A stretch of 64,000 nucleotides of DNA from the NCBI GenBank assembly GCA_025403435.1, contig CM046338.1, positions 18,389,399 to 18,453,398 of the forward strand. The letters run 5' to 3'. Under the pieces are notes generated by a model that saw nothing but the letters and a program-made list of their open reading frames with translations, did no database searches and was not told the DNA's origin. Made by a program: the position numbers and the translations under genes. Positions 32,326-45,429 of this stretch are shown piece by piece; position 1 is the first letter of the stretch, and each line of letters begins with the position of its first letter. The DNA comes from Artocarpus heterophyllus (taxonomy: Eukaryota > Streptophyta > Magnoliopsida > Rosales > Moraceae).

Positions 32326-33440
32326 TGTAACGCCTCTATGTGGGAGTTAACAGTATTGAATAAATAAAAATAAACTTAAATTCAATATTATTTAAATCAA
32401 TTAACCAATGCCTATGGGTCTTTAAACAAAAATAAAAATAAACGTTTAAATACAAACCACAGTTTTTAGTGTAGCACCAAATATACAAAGTACAGTCATC
32501 ATCACCATAGTACAATTCCCAATTAACTTAACACAGCCATCATAAAAAAAAATAATATAAATCTCACATGTTCTAGACAAGTTACAAATAAACAAGATCT
32601 TCTAACACGAAAACAACAGGGTTGTTGTTGTTGCCTATTCCTCGTCAGATAAGTTGCACTGAGTTCCACCTGAGAGATAGAAATATGATAGGAATGAGCA
32701 TCGACATGCCTAGTAGGAAAAATCATTATTCACCTTATGGTTAACCATTACCACATTAAAACTGCATGGTTAGTTAAGTTACATCATATTCCAGATTATG
32801 AGGTTTATTATGATCACATCTTGTGGATACCATAGTTAATCATTACTAAGTTTCATAATTATACATTTATACAAATATTACCATTCATCATTGTTCATAG
32901 GTATCCATGTTAAATAGAGTATCACTCAACTCATCGAAACCCAAATAGGCGCGCTTGGCCACCCTCTAAAAATTCCAAGGGTGCTCCGGTGAGGGGACAT
33001 CAAGCCCCGAGTCCTCACCAAGTCGATGCCTGTACAATGTGTTCTGGGACTTTCAATCCAAGGAAGTGTCATCACCTTCCCCCTATTTTACCTTTTAGGG
33101 TATTCCTGCCCAATGACGTAACCACCGCCCTCTTCACATCTCACCATTCCTCTATATTCAATTTTTATTTATAGAGTCAATTTTCCTAACCATGCTTCTC
33201 AATTTATAACATATGTCAAATCATTATGTTTCTCGTAGTACAATATACATATTTTACAACATAAAACAACCAAAATTTTAATTTACTAAAATCTTACAAA
33301 AGATGAGTAATAGAATCCCTACCTTCTAAACTTATCAACAATCTTTTTTAATCTCAGAATTAATTAATGTTAGCTCCACACATCCGTGACCCTAAAGCGT
33401 ACATAAAAACAATTAAAACTAAAGTACAACAAATAACCAC
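32326..33440 (-). repeat. Partial, diverged LTR of the LOG-element family
   Basis: It starts TGTAACGCC and follows the LTR at 22191 for about 1.1 kb. Shared blocks include 'cgaaacccaaat', 'tggtgaggggacatcaagcc'-like text near 32990, 'tgttctgggactttcaa' and 'tcatcacctt'. Small gaps occur, and homology stops near 33440. Its divergence is far greater than between the two full LTRs, so it is an older, truncated solo copy. Confidence 0.8.
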
Positions 33441-34412
33441 TTTCACTTATGTGATATGTGATATTTCTCAAATTGACCCCGATCTTTAGACTTTCAACTT
33501 CACTTTTCAAAAAAAAAATTAAAATATTTACTTTTAAAAAATTATAAAGATAAAATTTGATCACAAGTATTTTAAATTAAGGCTAAGAAACATATGCGGT
33601 CTAAAAGTAACAATAAATAGAACTGATATAAATCAAAAGGAAAAAAAAAAAAAAAAACTTGTAGTGGTGAGACACAATGAAGGAGTGGTATGTCACCAAA
33701 CTGACTCCGGAGGTCAGGGTCGGCTAGCTCAACAATTGGCAGGTTGTCATTGGGCCTAGTGAATGTGTGGGCGTTGACCAAGAGAGCCGAAATCTCTCAA
33801 TATCGGGCCCAAGTGTCTTGTCCACTGCAACAACTCCAACGGAACCAAGACACCGAAGTCCGACGACGATCACGATCCTCCCTCTTTTTCACTTTTCATT
33901 TCATAATTGCCCTTCTTCTTCTTCCTTGCCAGTCTCTCTCTGCTCAATCGACGCAAATATATCAGGTCTGAATGCTTTATCGCTAAAGATTCACGCTTTA
34001 CTTCTTCATCAAAATCTTCGTTCTTGGTTTTCATTTCCCTTCGATTATTTTTCATCTCAATCTTGAAAAGGCTGTAGCTCACCATCTCCGATTTCGCATC
34101 CGCGTCCATTTGGGTTCGAGTTTATTGCTTGTAATGAGGATTTGATAGCTCGCATACATGGTGTTTGATCTATTTCAATATCTCAACGCCTTTTTTTTTT
34201 TGCTCCCTTTCTTCTGGCTTTTGATCGAATAAGGAAATGCATATTTGAATGAATGACTGCAAAAAGAAATGAATATTTGATTAAATTAAGAAATAATCAA
34301 TTGGTATATGCATATATTTAAAAATAAAGGTAATTGATTGTGTTTACTTTAATAATGTTTGGCATTTTATTTGATAGATAAAGAAAAGCATAATTAGCTG
34401 TGAAGGGAAGAT
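33441..34412 (+). promoter_or_regulatory. Upstream region and 5' leader of ALG13
   Basis: It contains a poly-A run (33638-33657), then CT-rich sequence and text typical of a 5' untranslated region from about 33870. The start codon context at 34413 is agatATGGAGG. No unambiguous TATA box was found. A leader intron between about 34130 and 34380 is possible but not shown. Confidence 0.45.
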
Positions 34413-35879
34413 ATGGAGGATTTTGTAAAGCCCAGGAAGATAGTGTTTGTCACTGTGGGAACAACTTGTTTTGATGCTCTTGTTAGAACAATGGACACCC
34501 AAGTGGTCAAACAAGAGCTACTAAGAAGGGGGTATACCCACCTTCTTATTCAAATGGGCCGCGGATCCTACGTTCCCACCAAGGTATGTTTTCACTTTGG
34601 AGTTTCCCTCTTTGTGTGTGTATATTAGTTTCTGTGGTAATGTGATTAGTGGAATTTGTTTTAGTAGATGTTTTGTATATTCCTGGTTGAGGATTGGATT
34701 TTTTAAAACGGTTTCTTTAAACTTGAATGTAATAGTTTTCTCACTTTGAGCAAAGCAACAGAAATTCTGGATTTGTAGTTTATATGGAGTGTGAAAATTG
34801 AAGGAAGAAGACAATCTTGAAAATTTGTATTATTTATCTAGCAATGGCCCTTATTTAAGGTTTTAAAAGGCAAAAATGGGAACCAAAGCATAAGCCTCAA
34901 GGTGGATCGAGGCATAAGCCTTGAATGTAAAATAAAAAATTCATAACATTGAATAAAATTCATAAACAAGTCATAAAACACACAGAGTTTGTCACAAAAC
35001 CATAAAACACATAATAAGAAAGTGCATAAAAACATACAATATAATATATATGCTAATGCTCTTTTTATATAGTTATACTTATATGGCTTTTATAGCACAC
35101 AAAATAACCATGTTTTTTAGAAAACAAAATAACTATATATCAAATTGAATAAAAAACACATACTGCTCTCTTTATGTAACTTTCATTTTATATAACATTA
35201 TAACACCTATTTCTATTACAATATGTACACTACTGCAGTAGCTATAAGAGGGGAAAAAAACCAGCCTACGTTAGAAAATAAAAGAGAAAAAAAAAAAACC
35301 TAAGGAGTGAGGGTTGAGGAGGTCGAAATCTAGAGGTGGTTGCTGCCAGTGGGTCGTCGCTCCAGTCACTGGTTGCTGCTCAGAGGAGAATAGACTTTAG
35401 AAGTTGCACGGGTTGATGATGAAGAAAGTTTCGATGATGAAGATAGGGGTTGATGATGAAGTGTCGAAGAAAATGGTAGATTTAGGGTTTAAAGCCCAAT
35501 TTCGGTATTGGGCTGACTTTCTTTAAAGGAAAAAAAAAAGGCTGGGTTGAAAACTGGCTCAAAACGGCCTTCAAACTGAGGCTCACACATTATAAGCCTT
35601 GAGGCAAAAACGCGTCAAGACGCACGCCTCAGTGAAAAAAGGCACAAGCCTCGTCCAAGCCATTTAAGACTTAAGCCTTGAAGCGCTGATCGGGCGCTTC
35701 AAACTGAGGCGCACCTCGAACACCTTTTTAAACCATGCTCTTATTATTTTTCAAGGTCTTCTAATGCTCGTTGTTGTAGATATTCTTCTACTAAAGTTTG
35801 TTTCTTATGTTAAAAACAAAAAACAAAGATATCTGGTCACCTAGATTGAAGTAGAAGCTATAATTTGATGAACAAAAAA

Positions 35880-35912
<33 letters not shown>

Positions 35913-37782
35913 GAAGCATGTCTACCATTGGAAGAGGATCCTGGGATGTTAGGAATTCTCAAAGGTTCCGGATGCCTATTAAGCTTCTTAGACTACATTC
36001 TGAACCAAAATTGAATATAAAGGCTTTCTTTTACAGATTACTTGTCATGATGGTCACTTGGATTGCGTTCAGGAAATACCAAATTACTCATGATATCAAG
36101 AAAAGTTATACATCAATTGTACGTCCTAGTGTAGATGGGTGAAGACAGTTGTGGAAGTCAGATATGGCTCGCTGTTGTTTAACTGCATTTTCTCCTCATA
36201 TGAGATTTTTCATGTAACTTGTTTCCAAAGCACACCAACCGCATAGCTGAATGCAAATTTTGACAGATTTGTGCGTGTTTAAACATTTCTGCTTTATTTA
36301 TAAAGTTTTCTCTTATATTGATGGATTTGTATTATTTTCTTATGGAGTCTGAAGGAGGCAACGGGTCCTTAGCTGTAGACTACTTCACTTTTTCATCAAG
36401 TATTGCAGACCATTTGAAGTCAGCATCTCTTGTGATCAGTCATGCAGGTATGGATTTCATTGTATCATATTCCCTCTTTTTCAACAACTTGCTTTATGCC
36501 TTATGGAGATTTGTGTTGGTAATTTATAATTGATTAATGTTACTTTGTAAATTACTAGACTAGACTTGTATCTAGTAATGGCAAATCAACAATCATCTAG
36601 TGATATTATATTTTTGGTACTTCATTTTCTCTTTTTGATATTCTTTAAATCTATATTGTTGGAGTGTTGTATAAGTTGTGGTAGTCTAGTTAGAACTTGG
36701 AAGGGTTAAAATGTTGCTCTCCATACACAGTTTTGTTTTGTTGTGTTTTGTTTTGTTTTTGTTTTTGTGTTTTTGTGTGTGTGTGTGTGTGTTTTTTTTT
36801 TCTTCTTTTGTTTTATCACAACCAGTACATCACATGGTATTAAATGTAAACATGTCAATTTCTGCGTCGAAGAAAGATAAAGCATTCTGTTTATGAGCTT
36901 CTGACGAAATTCTTGCCTCAGCTTATTGAGCTAGTAAATACATACAGGCGAGTCAAATTTTCCTCTACATTAGCAAGAAGGGGGGTACGATGTAGTTATT
37001 GTCATGTGCTCCTGTTCTAAAGATTTGACTGATGAGCACATTGCATGATCTGTCCACATCTTTTCGTTTTCAGTTCGTGTCCTTTGTCCATCATTTCCAG
37101 CAGCTAAAATTGAGCGTGATTGCTGAATCACCACAATTATTGTCCCCTTTCTTACCTTTACGTAGATCTATCTTTCTTGCATTTTATTTTGACCCAAAGC
37201 TTAAATAACCTGATACTTTTATGTGTTTAATGTTCATGTTTCGAAGGTTGGTTGCCGTTGATATTTGAGTTTAAATTCTTGGTGGGTTCCATCCATTTAG
37301 AAGCCTGATTTTCCATTTAGTAACTTTTCAAATGTCAGTACTCCAAAAATTTTCTTTGAGTTGCAGAAAAGTTATATTTAACTTCATAAAAAAATATTGC
37401 TTAGCAACAATAGCAACAAAACCATGTCAAGAATCTGGTTGAACAACTCCACATTTATGTCTTCCAACGATTGATTAATTATGGGAGTTCTGATGATTTA
37501 TGTGACTGTTCTTACCCTGGTGCAGGGTCAGGAAGCATATTTGAGACACTGCGGCACGGAAAACCCTTAATTGTGGTGGTGAACGAAGATTTAATGGACA
37601 ACCATCAAAGTGAACTCGCAGAAGAACTGGCAGAGAGGAAGCATTTATACTGTGCTCGCCCGCAAACACTTAATCAGATAATTGCAGACATGAATTTGGA
37701 GTCACTTGTTCCATACCATCCAGGCGATGCCACGCCAGTCGCAAAGCTTATTAACAGGTTTCTAGGCTTCCCAGATGATTGA
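34413..37782 (+). CDS. ALG13: ALG13, UDP-GlcNAc transferase catalytic subunit
   Basis: Three exons (34413-34583, 36348-36447, 37526-37782) with GT-AG junctions give 175 residues, the usual plant length. With membrane partner ALG14, ALG13 adds the second N-acetylglucosamine to the dolichol-linked N-glycan precursor on the cytosolic face of the ER. Exon 1 has IVFVTVGTTCFDALV and HLLIQMGRGSYVPTK. Exon 2 has DYFTFSSSIADHLKSASLVI and SHAG. Exon 3 completes SHAGSGSIFETLRHGKPLIV and DLMDNHQSELAEELAERKHL, the UDP-sugar-binding half of a GT28-type fold, ending RFLGFPDD. Intron phases 0 and 1 join in frame. Intron 1 (1764 bp) holds an inserted repeat and poly-A runs; intron 2 is 1078 bp with a GT repeat. 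The gene looks functional. Confidence 0.93.
34845..35745. repeat. MITE/hAT-like insertion in ALG13 intron 1
   Basis: The left end reads ggttttaaaaggc, and the right end (35730s), reverse complemented, reads ggtttaaaaaggtg, a short imperfect terminal inverted repeat. Near-identical 8-bp flanks (gcccttat / gctcttat) suggest an hAT-type target duplication. Subterminal 'aagcct' and 'cttgaggc' words recur. It is non-coding. The boundaries are approximate. Confidence 0.45.
36774..36792. repeat. GT microsatellite in ALG13 intron 2
   Basis: A run of (GT)n followed by poly-T, within a T-rich stretch rich in 'gttttgttttg'. Confidence 0.85.
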
Positions 37783-40045
37783 AACCGTTATTTCACTGCT
37801 CTAATTGACTTGGAAGTAACAAGTTTCAAATATCAATTAATATGTGTGGAGCCTGTTTCGAAACTTGGTTCGAATTAATTTTCTTATAGTGCTTTCTCAC
37901 ACAAAATTTAAATTGCCACAGTATAATAGTTTGAACTAACTTCCCAAATGTCCTTGTAATGCTCAATTGAACTGGCAAAAACATTGTTCTCCCTCTCAGA
38001 TTGTGTACGGTTCCCCTATGTATATATTGAACACACTGGCTTTCTCTTATGGTATGGATTAAAATTATTGTCCAGATGAGGAGGTTTTTTTCTCGTACTA
38101 ACCCAAAAAATTTTTATTTGAAAGAGAGTATTCGACATTTGTGAACGAGGGACATTGATAAGGAAGAGACTTATTTATTTACTCCCAACATTTATGAGAT
38201 ATTTACTTAGCTTGCGTCGACTTGAAACTTGGTTTTTGGCCCCTACTTTGGTTTCTTTCTTTCTTTCCTTTTTTTTTTTACCAAGAGTTTAGCTAAATTT
38301 GTACGATAATGAAGCATCCACGTGATTTCTGTGATTTACAGAAGAGCATTTTTTGTTTAGCTGAGCTTGAAAGAGACTGGCATGTACAAGGGACGATTTC
38401 CAACCCATGCAGAAAGCGACTTCGCTTTGCTTGGTTGGTCAGGTCCAATCAAGTGTCCATTTCAGTATTTATTGAATTAAAAAGGGTGAAAAGAAGAGAA
38501 TTATGGAAGGGACAGAAGAGAAGGAGAAAGAAGAAAAAAAAAAAAAAAAGATTAAGGACAATCTGTAATCCAATACATATATATCATATTGGAATTTTTT
38601 CAAACCAAAAGCAATTTGTGAGAGTCTCAATTCAATATAATCTAATCCATAAACAACGGAATTTTACATATTAAAATTTGTGGAGTCATAGATTGAGGTT
38701 TGAATTAATCAAAAAAACTAAGAATAAAAAAAACATAATATAACATGATATAATTTATAAAAATTCAACAAGTTACAAACTAACCAAATGCAAGTCGGAT
38801 AATAAACAAAATTGTAGCATTACAATAAACATATTTAATAAAACTACATATATGTATATTAACTTAAACAAAATTAGGTGGATTTGGGCTAAGTTTTTTT
38901 TTTTTAACTAAATAAAACTGTAAAAAAATTTATCCGTAGTCTACACATATCTATATATATATATTAGTTTAGAAATTTATATATACATATATATTAATAT
39001 ATAAAATTTAAGTATTATATATATTGGATTTACGGATTCAATGGATTGGGAGATACTCAATCCGTAATTCAATTCATATATATCGGATTAAGAAAATCTC
39101 AAGCTAAAATCAATCCGTAATTTTCATAATCCAATCCAATCTGACGGATTGGATTAGATTGAATGCATTACACAGATTGACGAATTTCGTGAACACCTTT
39201 ACTCAAAAATAAGGAAATTGAGGAATAAAACTTTGTCTTTACAAAAATGTTGTTCCCAAAAAAATGGAGAGAAAGAGAGGGTATGATGCAGCTATAACAT
39301 GGCCATATACTTCCTCACCATCATATCAATTTGAAATGATAATAGTAATACTTAAAACACACATATACATATTTGTAAAGCTACAATACATCCATTTTTT
39401 AAGATGTAAGTTCATTTCATCATGGAAGTGCAAAAAGTTTCATATTGGTCTTTTTAAACTGTAATAATATAAAGCTCTCACATGCTACCGTGTAAAGTTA
39501 AAGTTTGCTATAATGTAAAGCTCTCACGTGCTACAATATACACTTTCAACTACATAGTTTCAACCACTCTTTTAAATACCTTATTAATGTTAAGATTTGG
39601 GGCATAAATACGTCATTGTAACTTTATTCTATGCGCATACACAGACACAAACTTGGAAAGCAAATTTTAGCCAAATTAGACTCTAGAAGACAAGATGATC
39701 AAGTTTTGTTATTTTATTTTTGGGATATTTATCTTTTCATCCCTTTTGTTTTAGGCTAATTCAAAAATTATATCCTTTTTTATCTCATTAAATATACACC
39801 TTCAGGCTTACTATACAAATCTATATCTTATTTCAATCAATAGTTAAATTTGACTTTTAAATGACTAAATAATCTTTAAGTAAAAGGAAAAAAAATTAAA
39901 ACTTTCTAGGATATTCTATACATTTTTTGAGTCAAAAACCCCAGTGTTAATTTTTTAAAGTTCTCTTATTTTTTCAATTTGAGAATATTTTAGGTAATTT
40001 CTTAAGTAAAAATTGAAGATTGATTAGAAAAAAGGTATAAATTTA
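37783..40045. other. Intergenic DNA after ALG13
   Basis: No gene is supported. Two related segments (about 38563-38660 and 39056-39155) share 'aattcatatatatc', 'ggatt' and 'aatctcaa' words in the same order, likely the ends of a small non-autonomous element. ALG13's 3' untranslated region probably covers the first few hundred bases. Confidence 0.5.
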
Positions 40046-40800
40046 GGGTTAATTTCACTTCTGGTCAATGAACTATACAACTACTCCCATTTTGACCCAT
40101 TGAACTTTAAATCATAGCAAATCACACCCCTAAACTATTTAACTTGTCCTATTTTAGCCATTCGTTACTAAATCTGTTAAATATTAATAGAATTGAGCTA
40201 ATGGTTTCACTTTTGCCCTCTAAACTATGCAACTTGTGCCATTTTTACCATAAACCTCAAACTGTAACAAATTACACTTTTAAACTATAAAACTTGTCTT
40301 ATTTTGACCATTTAATTACTAAATTTATTAAATATTGACGAATTAAGCCACATATATGTATACCTATTGATTAATTATAAATTGATAATTGAAATTAAAT
40401 CTTTTGTAATCAACTTTCACACATCTCAGACCTGCAAATAGGGAATTTCATAAACAAATGTACATTTTTGTTTACTTAAAATGAAGACAATTTTTTTGGG
40501 TTTTTTAATTACTACTGAGTCTAGTTAAGTGAAGTATTCATTATTATGTCATCTACAAAATTTTCAGCCCCAAAATATAGTAATAAAAATGACAAATAGG
40601 TTATACTATAATATATATGTGTCGTTTTTGTTAAATACCCATACATCCAAGTGTTTTTCTTCTTGTTTGTTCCTTTTGTTTATTATTTTAATTCATTTTA
40701 AATCACGTGATTGAGAAAATTTGATAAAACTTTTAAGCAAAAAAAGTAAAACTTTTATTAACAAAATTAAAAAAAGAAGAAGAAGAAATCGTAAAAATTA
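40046..40800 (-). repeat. Long-inverted-repeat (foldback/MITE) element, truncated copy
   Basis: It begins gggttaatttcacttctgg and carries repeated 'aactatgcaacttg', 'attttgacc' and 'aaatattgacg' words. It matches the reverse complement of 55375 down to about 54640, so it has one arm and the centre but lacks the second arm. It is non-coding. Confidence 0.75.
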
Positions 40801-41519
40801 TATAGGGCCCATTTATTTAGATACTCAAATAATTTTGTGGATTCAAAGTTCAAATAGTAACCAAAATACCTATTTAGTGCCCTAACTTTCCAAATCCAAT
40901 TGATGAGATTTTGACATATTTCAATTCTTTTTTGGGAGTTCACCACGGGGCTTATAACTCAAATCATTGAGCTATAGTGAAAGCTGGCCATTATTCAGAT
41001 TTCCTAAGAACTGCTACAGTCAAGATTCTCTCTTTCTTGAAGAATTTTTCATCGTTGAAGGGTTAATTGCTTCTGCAATAAATCCCCTAACTCCTACCAG
41101 ACCATGGCACCACATTAATTGCCCCATTCTCTGCTTATGGGGGAAACCTTATTATCCTTCATCTCTCTCAAAACAAAGATTATCGGTCCATCGGTGATAA
41201 ATTGGTCCCTCGACTCTTTCATCTACGCCATCGATGTAGATCTTGCTGCCGTAAAGCTCATCTGCGCTGCCATGTTTGGTTAACTTGTTTTCATTGTGGG
41301 CGTTGTTATACATGATCGCAGTCCTTGTAGTGACTTACTTAGGTTCTGTCGGAACCTACAGATTCGTCGGGGGACTCAAACACGGCAAGAATTTCGGTTT
41401 CAATTCTTTTTTTTAATTTTAATTTATTCCTTGTTTTTTTTTTTTTTACCAATGAGAAGTGCTTCTCCACCCTTTGTGCATGTCAGCTTCCCAACCCCCT
41501 GTCCCTACTGTAGGTCAGA
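40801..41519. other. Intergenic DNA, no gene recognised
   Basis: Mixed composition. From about 40940 to 41390 the sequence is less AT-rich and partly open on the plus strand. No protein family is recognisable. Confidence 0.45.
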
Positions 41520-41905
41520 TGCCACTTCGAACCTTTCTCATGTGTTATGTTTGATGTCGTTTTGATTATTCCCTACCTTCTTGAGTTGTCGTTTTGGCCC
41601 TCCCTACCCTCTGTTACCTGTCATTTTGGCTCTTCCCCGTATGTTATGTTCGATGTCGTTTTGGCCATTCTCCACCCCAGTGAGCTGTCGTTTTAGCCCT
41701 CCCTACCCTTTGTTACCTATCATTTTGGCCCTTCCCTATGTGTTATGTTCAATGTTCCCTACCCCCATGAGCTGTCATTTTAGCCCTCCTCATCCTCTAT
41801 TATTTGTTGTTTTGGCCCTTCCCCATGTGTTATGTTCGACATCGGTTTGGCCTCCCCACCCCTGTGAGCTGTCATTTTGGCCTTCCCTATCCCCGTTAGT
41901 TGTCA
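41520..41905. repeat. Minisatellite, unit about 90-105 bp
   Basis: About four imperfect copies share 'tgttatgttcgatgtcgt', 'gagctgtcgttttagccc', 'ttacctatcattttggccc' and 'cttccc' words. 'tgttatgtt' recurs at about 41542, 41645, 41742 and 41828. An isolated extra piece lies near 42390-42450. Confidence 0.75.
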
Positions 41906-42645
41906 TACATGCACCTTTCCAACTTTTATTTTAATTTCCTTTGTGAAATTCTTTTTTTTTCCTTTTAAAATATGTTGTAAAATACTATAAGACAATCTAG
42001 TTTTTCATTTAACTACCATTTGGACGTGGCCTTGTGAACTACTTTTGAGCCTTAAGTTTAATACCATATTAGAAAAGTAAGAACAAAATAGTCGTTGGTG
42101 TAACTGTGAACTGGTTTAAGTTTATTCTTATTCTCATGTACATATTTTTGAGATCAACAATTGATTTGCATGTTTGCCAGCTGATGAGTTTTTTTTTTTT
42201 TTTTTTGTGTTAATAGAAATTATACACGATAAGTTTGTTGATACTAGATGCTGATATGAGAAATAGGATTGGTTGTGATGTAACTGTTTATGCCTCATCA
42301 TGTTGCTTGAAGTGTTTTTATTGTGGATTGTGACAGTTATAATGCTAGTGTGCTCCCGATTGATTATGCACCTATTTTTTCTGTGTGTTAGTTGTCGTTT
42401 TTCCCTTTTCCCACCCTCTATTAGCTATTGTTTTGGCCCTTCCCTGTGTGTACTAATCGGTTGTAGAATAGCTATGGACGTTTATATGCTAACCCACAAT
42501 AATTATACTCCTAATGTGAAATAAGAGAAGAAAATAGTTTTGAGTCAGATTTATGTTTATATTGGTGTGAATTTTTTCTATGTTGTTTTCTTCTATTATA
42601 TACATCTATATTGGTGCTTGCTCACTCGGTGATTAGAGTGTGAAA

Positions 42646-43405
42646 ATGGAGAAGATGGGGAAGAAAAAGAGCGACGATGAGGCAACAATTAATTGGAACA
42701 GGCAAATTGAGAAGGCATTCTTGTAACGTTTAATGGAGCATCAAACAACCACTCTTGGTAGACATCCTTCAACGGCTGATTGGGACAAGTGGGTCTTGGA
42801 GATTTCCGGCCTAGGTGTTATTGGCGAACGTTGTAAACAAAAAAGAAACCAAACGGGTTAAAAAAGACTTTTCATCTATACTCTGTCCTTATGAATTCTA
42901 TTGGACTTGGTTGGGATCCTAATACTGGGGCAATTTGTTACGAGAAGGAGTATTTCGATGATTTTTTTAGCAATACATCCTCGATTTTTGCTTTCACTAA
43001 CGCTTGGTCTTACAGTTAAATTTGCATATTTTTTTTTATCTTAATACCTTTCTCATTTGTTGTCCAGAGAACCCCCATGCAAAGGACTTGCTTAGTAACG
43101 CGGTGAATAATTGGAATCTAATAGCATAGGTTTTCCACAAAGAGTCTGCCGTTGAAAATCATGTCATGGCTTCCAGTTCCACATGCCTTAATGAACGTCT
43201 CAGTCCACAAAGAATCCAAGAAGAGCAAGATGGAATATCATAGCAGTTCGACAGAGAAGATGGTTATAACAATTTTGAGGATCGAGCTTACATTTCCAAT
43301 TTGGCAGGGGTTGAGAGTTGTAAATCCAGTGGACATGCCACCAACATTGCTTCCACCTCCAAGACAATTAGGAAAAGGCCAAGTGAAGCAAGGGTCTATC
43401 TGAAT
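42646..43405 (+). pseudogene. Myb/SANT-like DNA-binding protein relic
   Basis: From ATG 42646 the frame reads MEKMGKKKSDDEATINWNRQ with KAFL, stop, RLMEHQ; later frames give LMNSIGLGWDPNTGAICYEK and YFDDFFSNTS. This resembles the plant Myb/SANT-like domain (Myb_DNA-bind_3) found in many unknown proteins and in the accessory protein of PIF/Harbinger transposons. A further open run (43069-43400) with an Asn/Ser-rich, charged composition fits the low-complexity tail of such proteins. Stops and a frameshift mark it as dead. It ends where the copia fragment begins. Confidence 0.5.
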
Positions 43406-43424
43406 ATATGAATTGCACATTGAT

Positions 43425-44992
43425 GCAGCTGCATTGTAGAGTATTACCGAGTCCCTCTCAAGAGTGGATTGATGCCATGAATGAAGAGATAAAGTCTATG
43501 AAAGACAATGACGTTTGGGATCTTGTCCCATTGCCTGAAGGTGCGAAACCCATTGGTTGCAAATGGATATTTAAGACCAAAAGGGATTCGAAAGGCAATG
43601 TGGAGAGGTATAAGGCTCGTCTTGTCGCTAAAGGCTTTACATAGAAAGAAGGCATTGATTATAAAGAGACTTTCTCTCCGGTTTCTTCGAAAGACTCTTT
43701 TAGGATTATAATGGCATTAGTGGCACATTTTGATCTTGAGCTTTATCAGATGGATGTTAAGACTGCATTCCTCAATGGTGACATTGATGAAACAATCTAT
43801 ATGGTGCAACCGAAAAACTTTGTGTCAGGAGATGCAAAGAAGATGGTTTGCAAATTAAAGAAATCTATCTATGGGCTTAAGCAAGCTTCTTGTCAATGAT
43901 ATTAAAATTTCATCAGGTTATCGTCTCGTTCGATTTTGAGATGAATTTGATCGATGATTGTATATACCACAAGTTCAGTGGGAGTAAGTATATTTTCTTG
44001 GTTTTATATGTCGATGACATTTTGCTTGCCAGCAACGATATAGGCTTGTTGCACGAAACCAAGAGATTTCTATCAAAGAAATTTGAGATGAAGGATCTTG
44101 GTGACGCCTCTTTTGTGTTGGGTATACAGATACACCGGGATCGCTCTTGGGGTATTTTAGGATTATCACAAAAGGGCTATATCGAAAAGATTCTTAAGAG
44201 ATATGGCACGCAGGATTGTAAACCAGGTGATACCTCTGTGGCTAAGGGAGACAAGTTTAGTCTCAATCAGTGCCCTAAGAATGATTTTGAGATTAAGGAA
44301 ATGTAGAAGATTCCTTATGCGTCAGTAGTAGGGAGTCTAATGTATGCTCAAGTTTGTACGCGTTCGGATATTGCGTACATTACAGGGATGTTGGGCAGGT
44401 ACTTAAGTAATCCTGGAAAGGATCACTAAGTAGCAGCCAAACGAGTCTTGAGGTATTTTCAAAGAACAAATGATTACATGCTCACGTATCAGAGGTCAGA
44501 ACAGCTTGAGATCTTGGGTATACTGACTCTGATTTTGCTGGATACCAAGATAATATGAAATCTACATCGGGCTATATCTACCTTATGGCTGGAGGTGCTG
44601 TCTCTTGGAAGAGTGCTAAACAGTCTCTTATAGCATCTTCTACAATGGCAGCAGAGTTCATAGCGTGTTATGAGGCGTCCAATCATGGAATATGGCTGCA
44701 AAATTTTGTCACGGAGCTGCGTATAGTGGACAGTATTTAAAGACCACTCAAGATATTTTGTGACAATAAGTCAACAGTTTTGTATTCCAACAACAACAGG
44801 AGCTCGATGAAGTCAAAGCATATAGAGATCAAGTTCCTAGTTGTGAAAGAAAGAGTTCAGAGTGGACAGTTGTCTATAGAGCACATCGACACAAACTCCA
44901 TGATTGCGGATCTGCTTACTAAAGGATTGCCACCCAAAATGTTTCATGAGCACACTGCTCGTATGGGTGTCATATCATTTCAGGATATTTAG
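43425..44992 (+). pseudogene. Copia pol fragment: RT and RNase H, broken
   Basis: Conserved RT and RNase H blocks are spread over at least five open pieces (43408-43644, 43711-43899, 43890-44306, 44555-44740, 44780-44992), separated by stops (for example at 43642 and 44304) and small frameshifts. The YVDD catalytic box is still intact. Apart from the breaks, residues agree well with the family, so decay is moderate. Confidence 0.9.
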
Positions 44993-45429
44993 TTTTAGTG
45001 GGAGTTTGTAATTTTAAATGCTCTTATGATATAGACATTTTTCAGTTATTTCAGTTTATGGATATTTTAAGGTTATTTTCTACAGAAATAAAGTTTTCAG
45101 GTTTTTAGTTTATTCACATTCTGATTTTGGTATGGTTTGATCTCACTAAGGTATTAAGGTGGACCAGTTGAAAATAGGCATATTAAGATCACATTGCATG
45201 AAATTTTCATGCTACACATCCATGCTTGATCTTGTTATTAGTTGTATTGGTATATGTGATCATTGATGGGTCTAGTTACGACATATGTAACGAAGGTCGC
45301 TTTAGTCCTATATTGATATGGTTAATGGACAAGATTGATAAGGTGCATAAGGTTTTGATAGCAAAATTCATGAGCTCATAAGGTATAATACACATTTATA
45401 AAGTTTCATATATAGCCCAAGTGGGAGAT

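Noticed and set aside
22868..33174. Near-identical 60-residue frames at 22868, 29645 and 32989
   Set aside because: They are the same piece of LTR in three copies. Conservation is explained by the repeat, and no longer homologous frame exists.
38309..38674. 121-residue open frame after ALG13
   Set aside because: It runs through a poly-A/lysine tract and repeat DNA, with no motif, and is probably chance.
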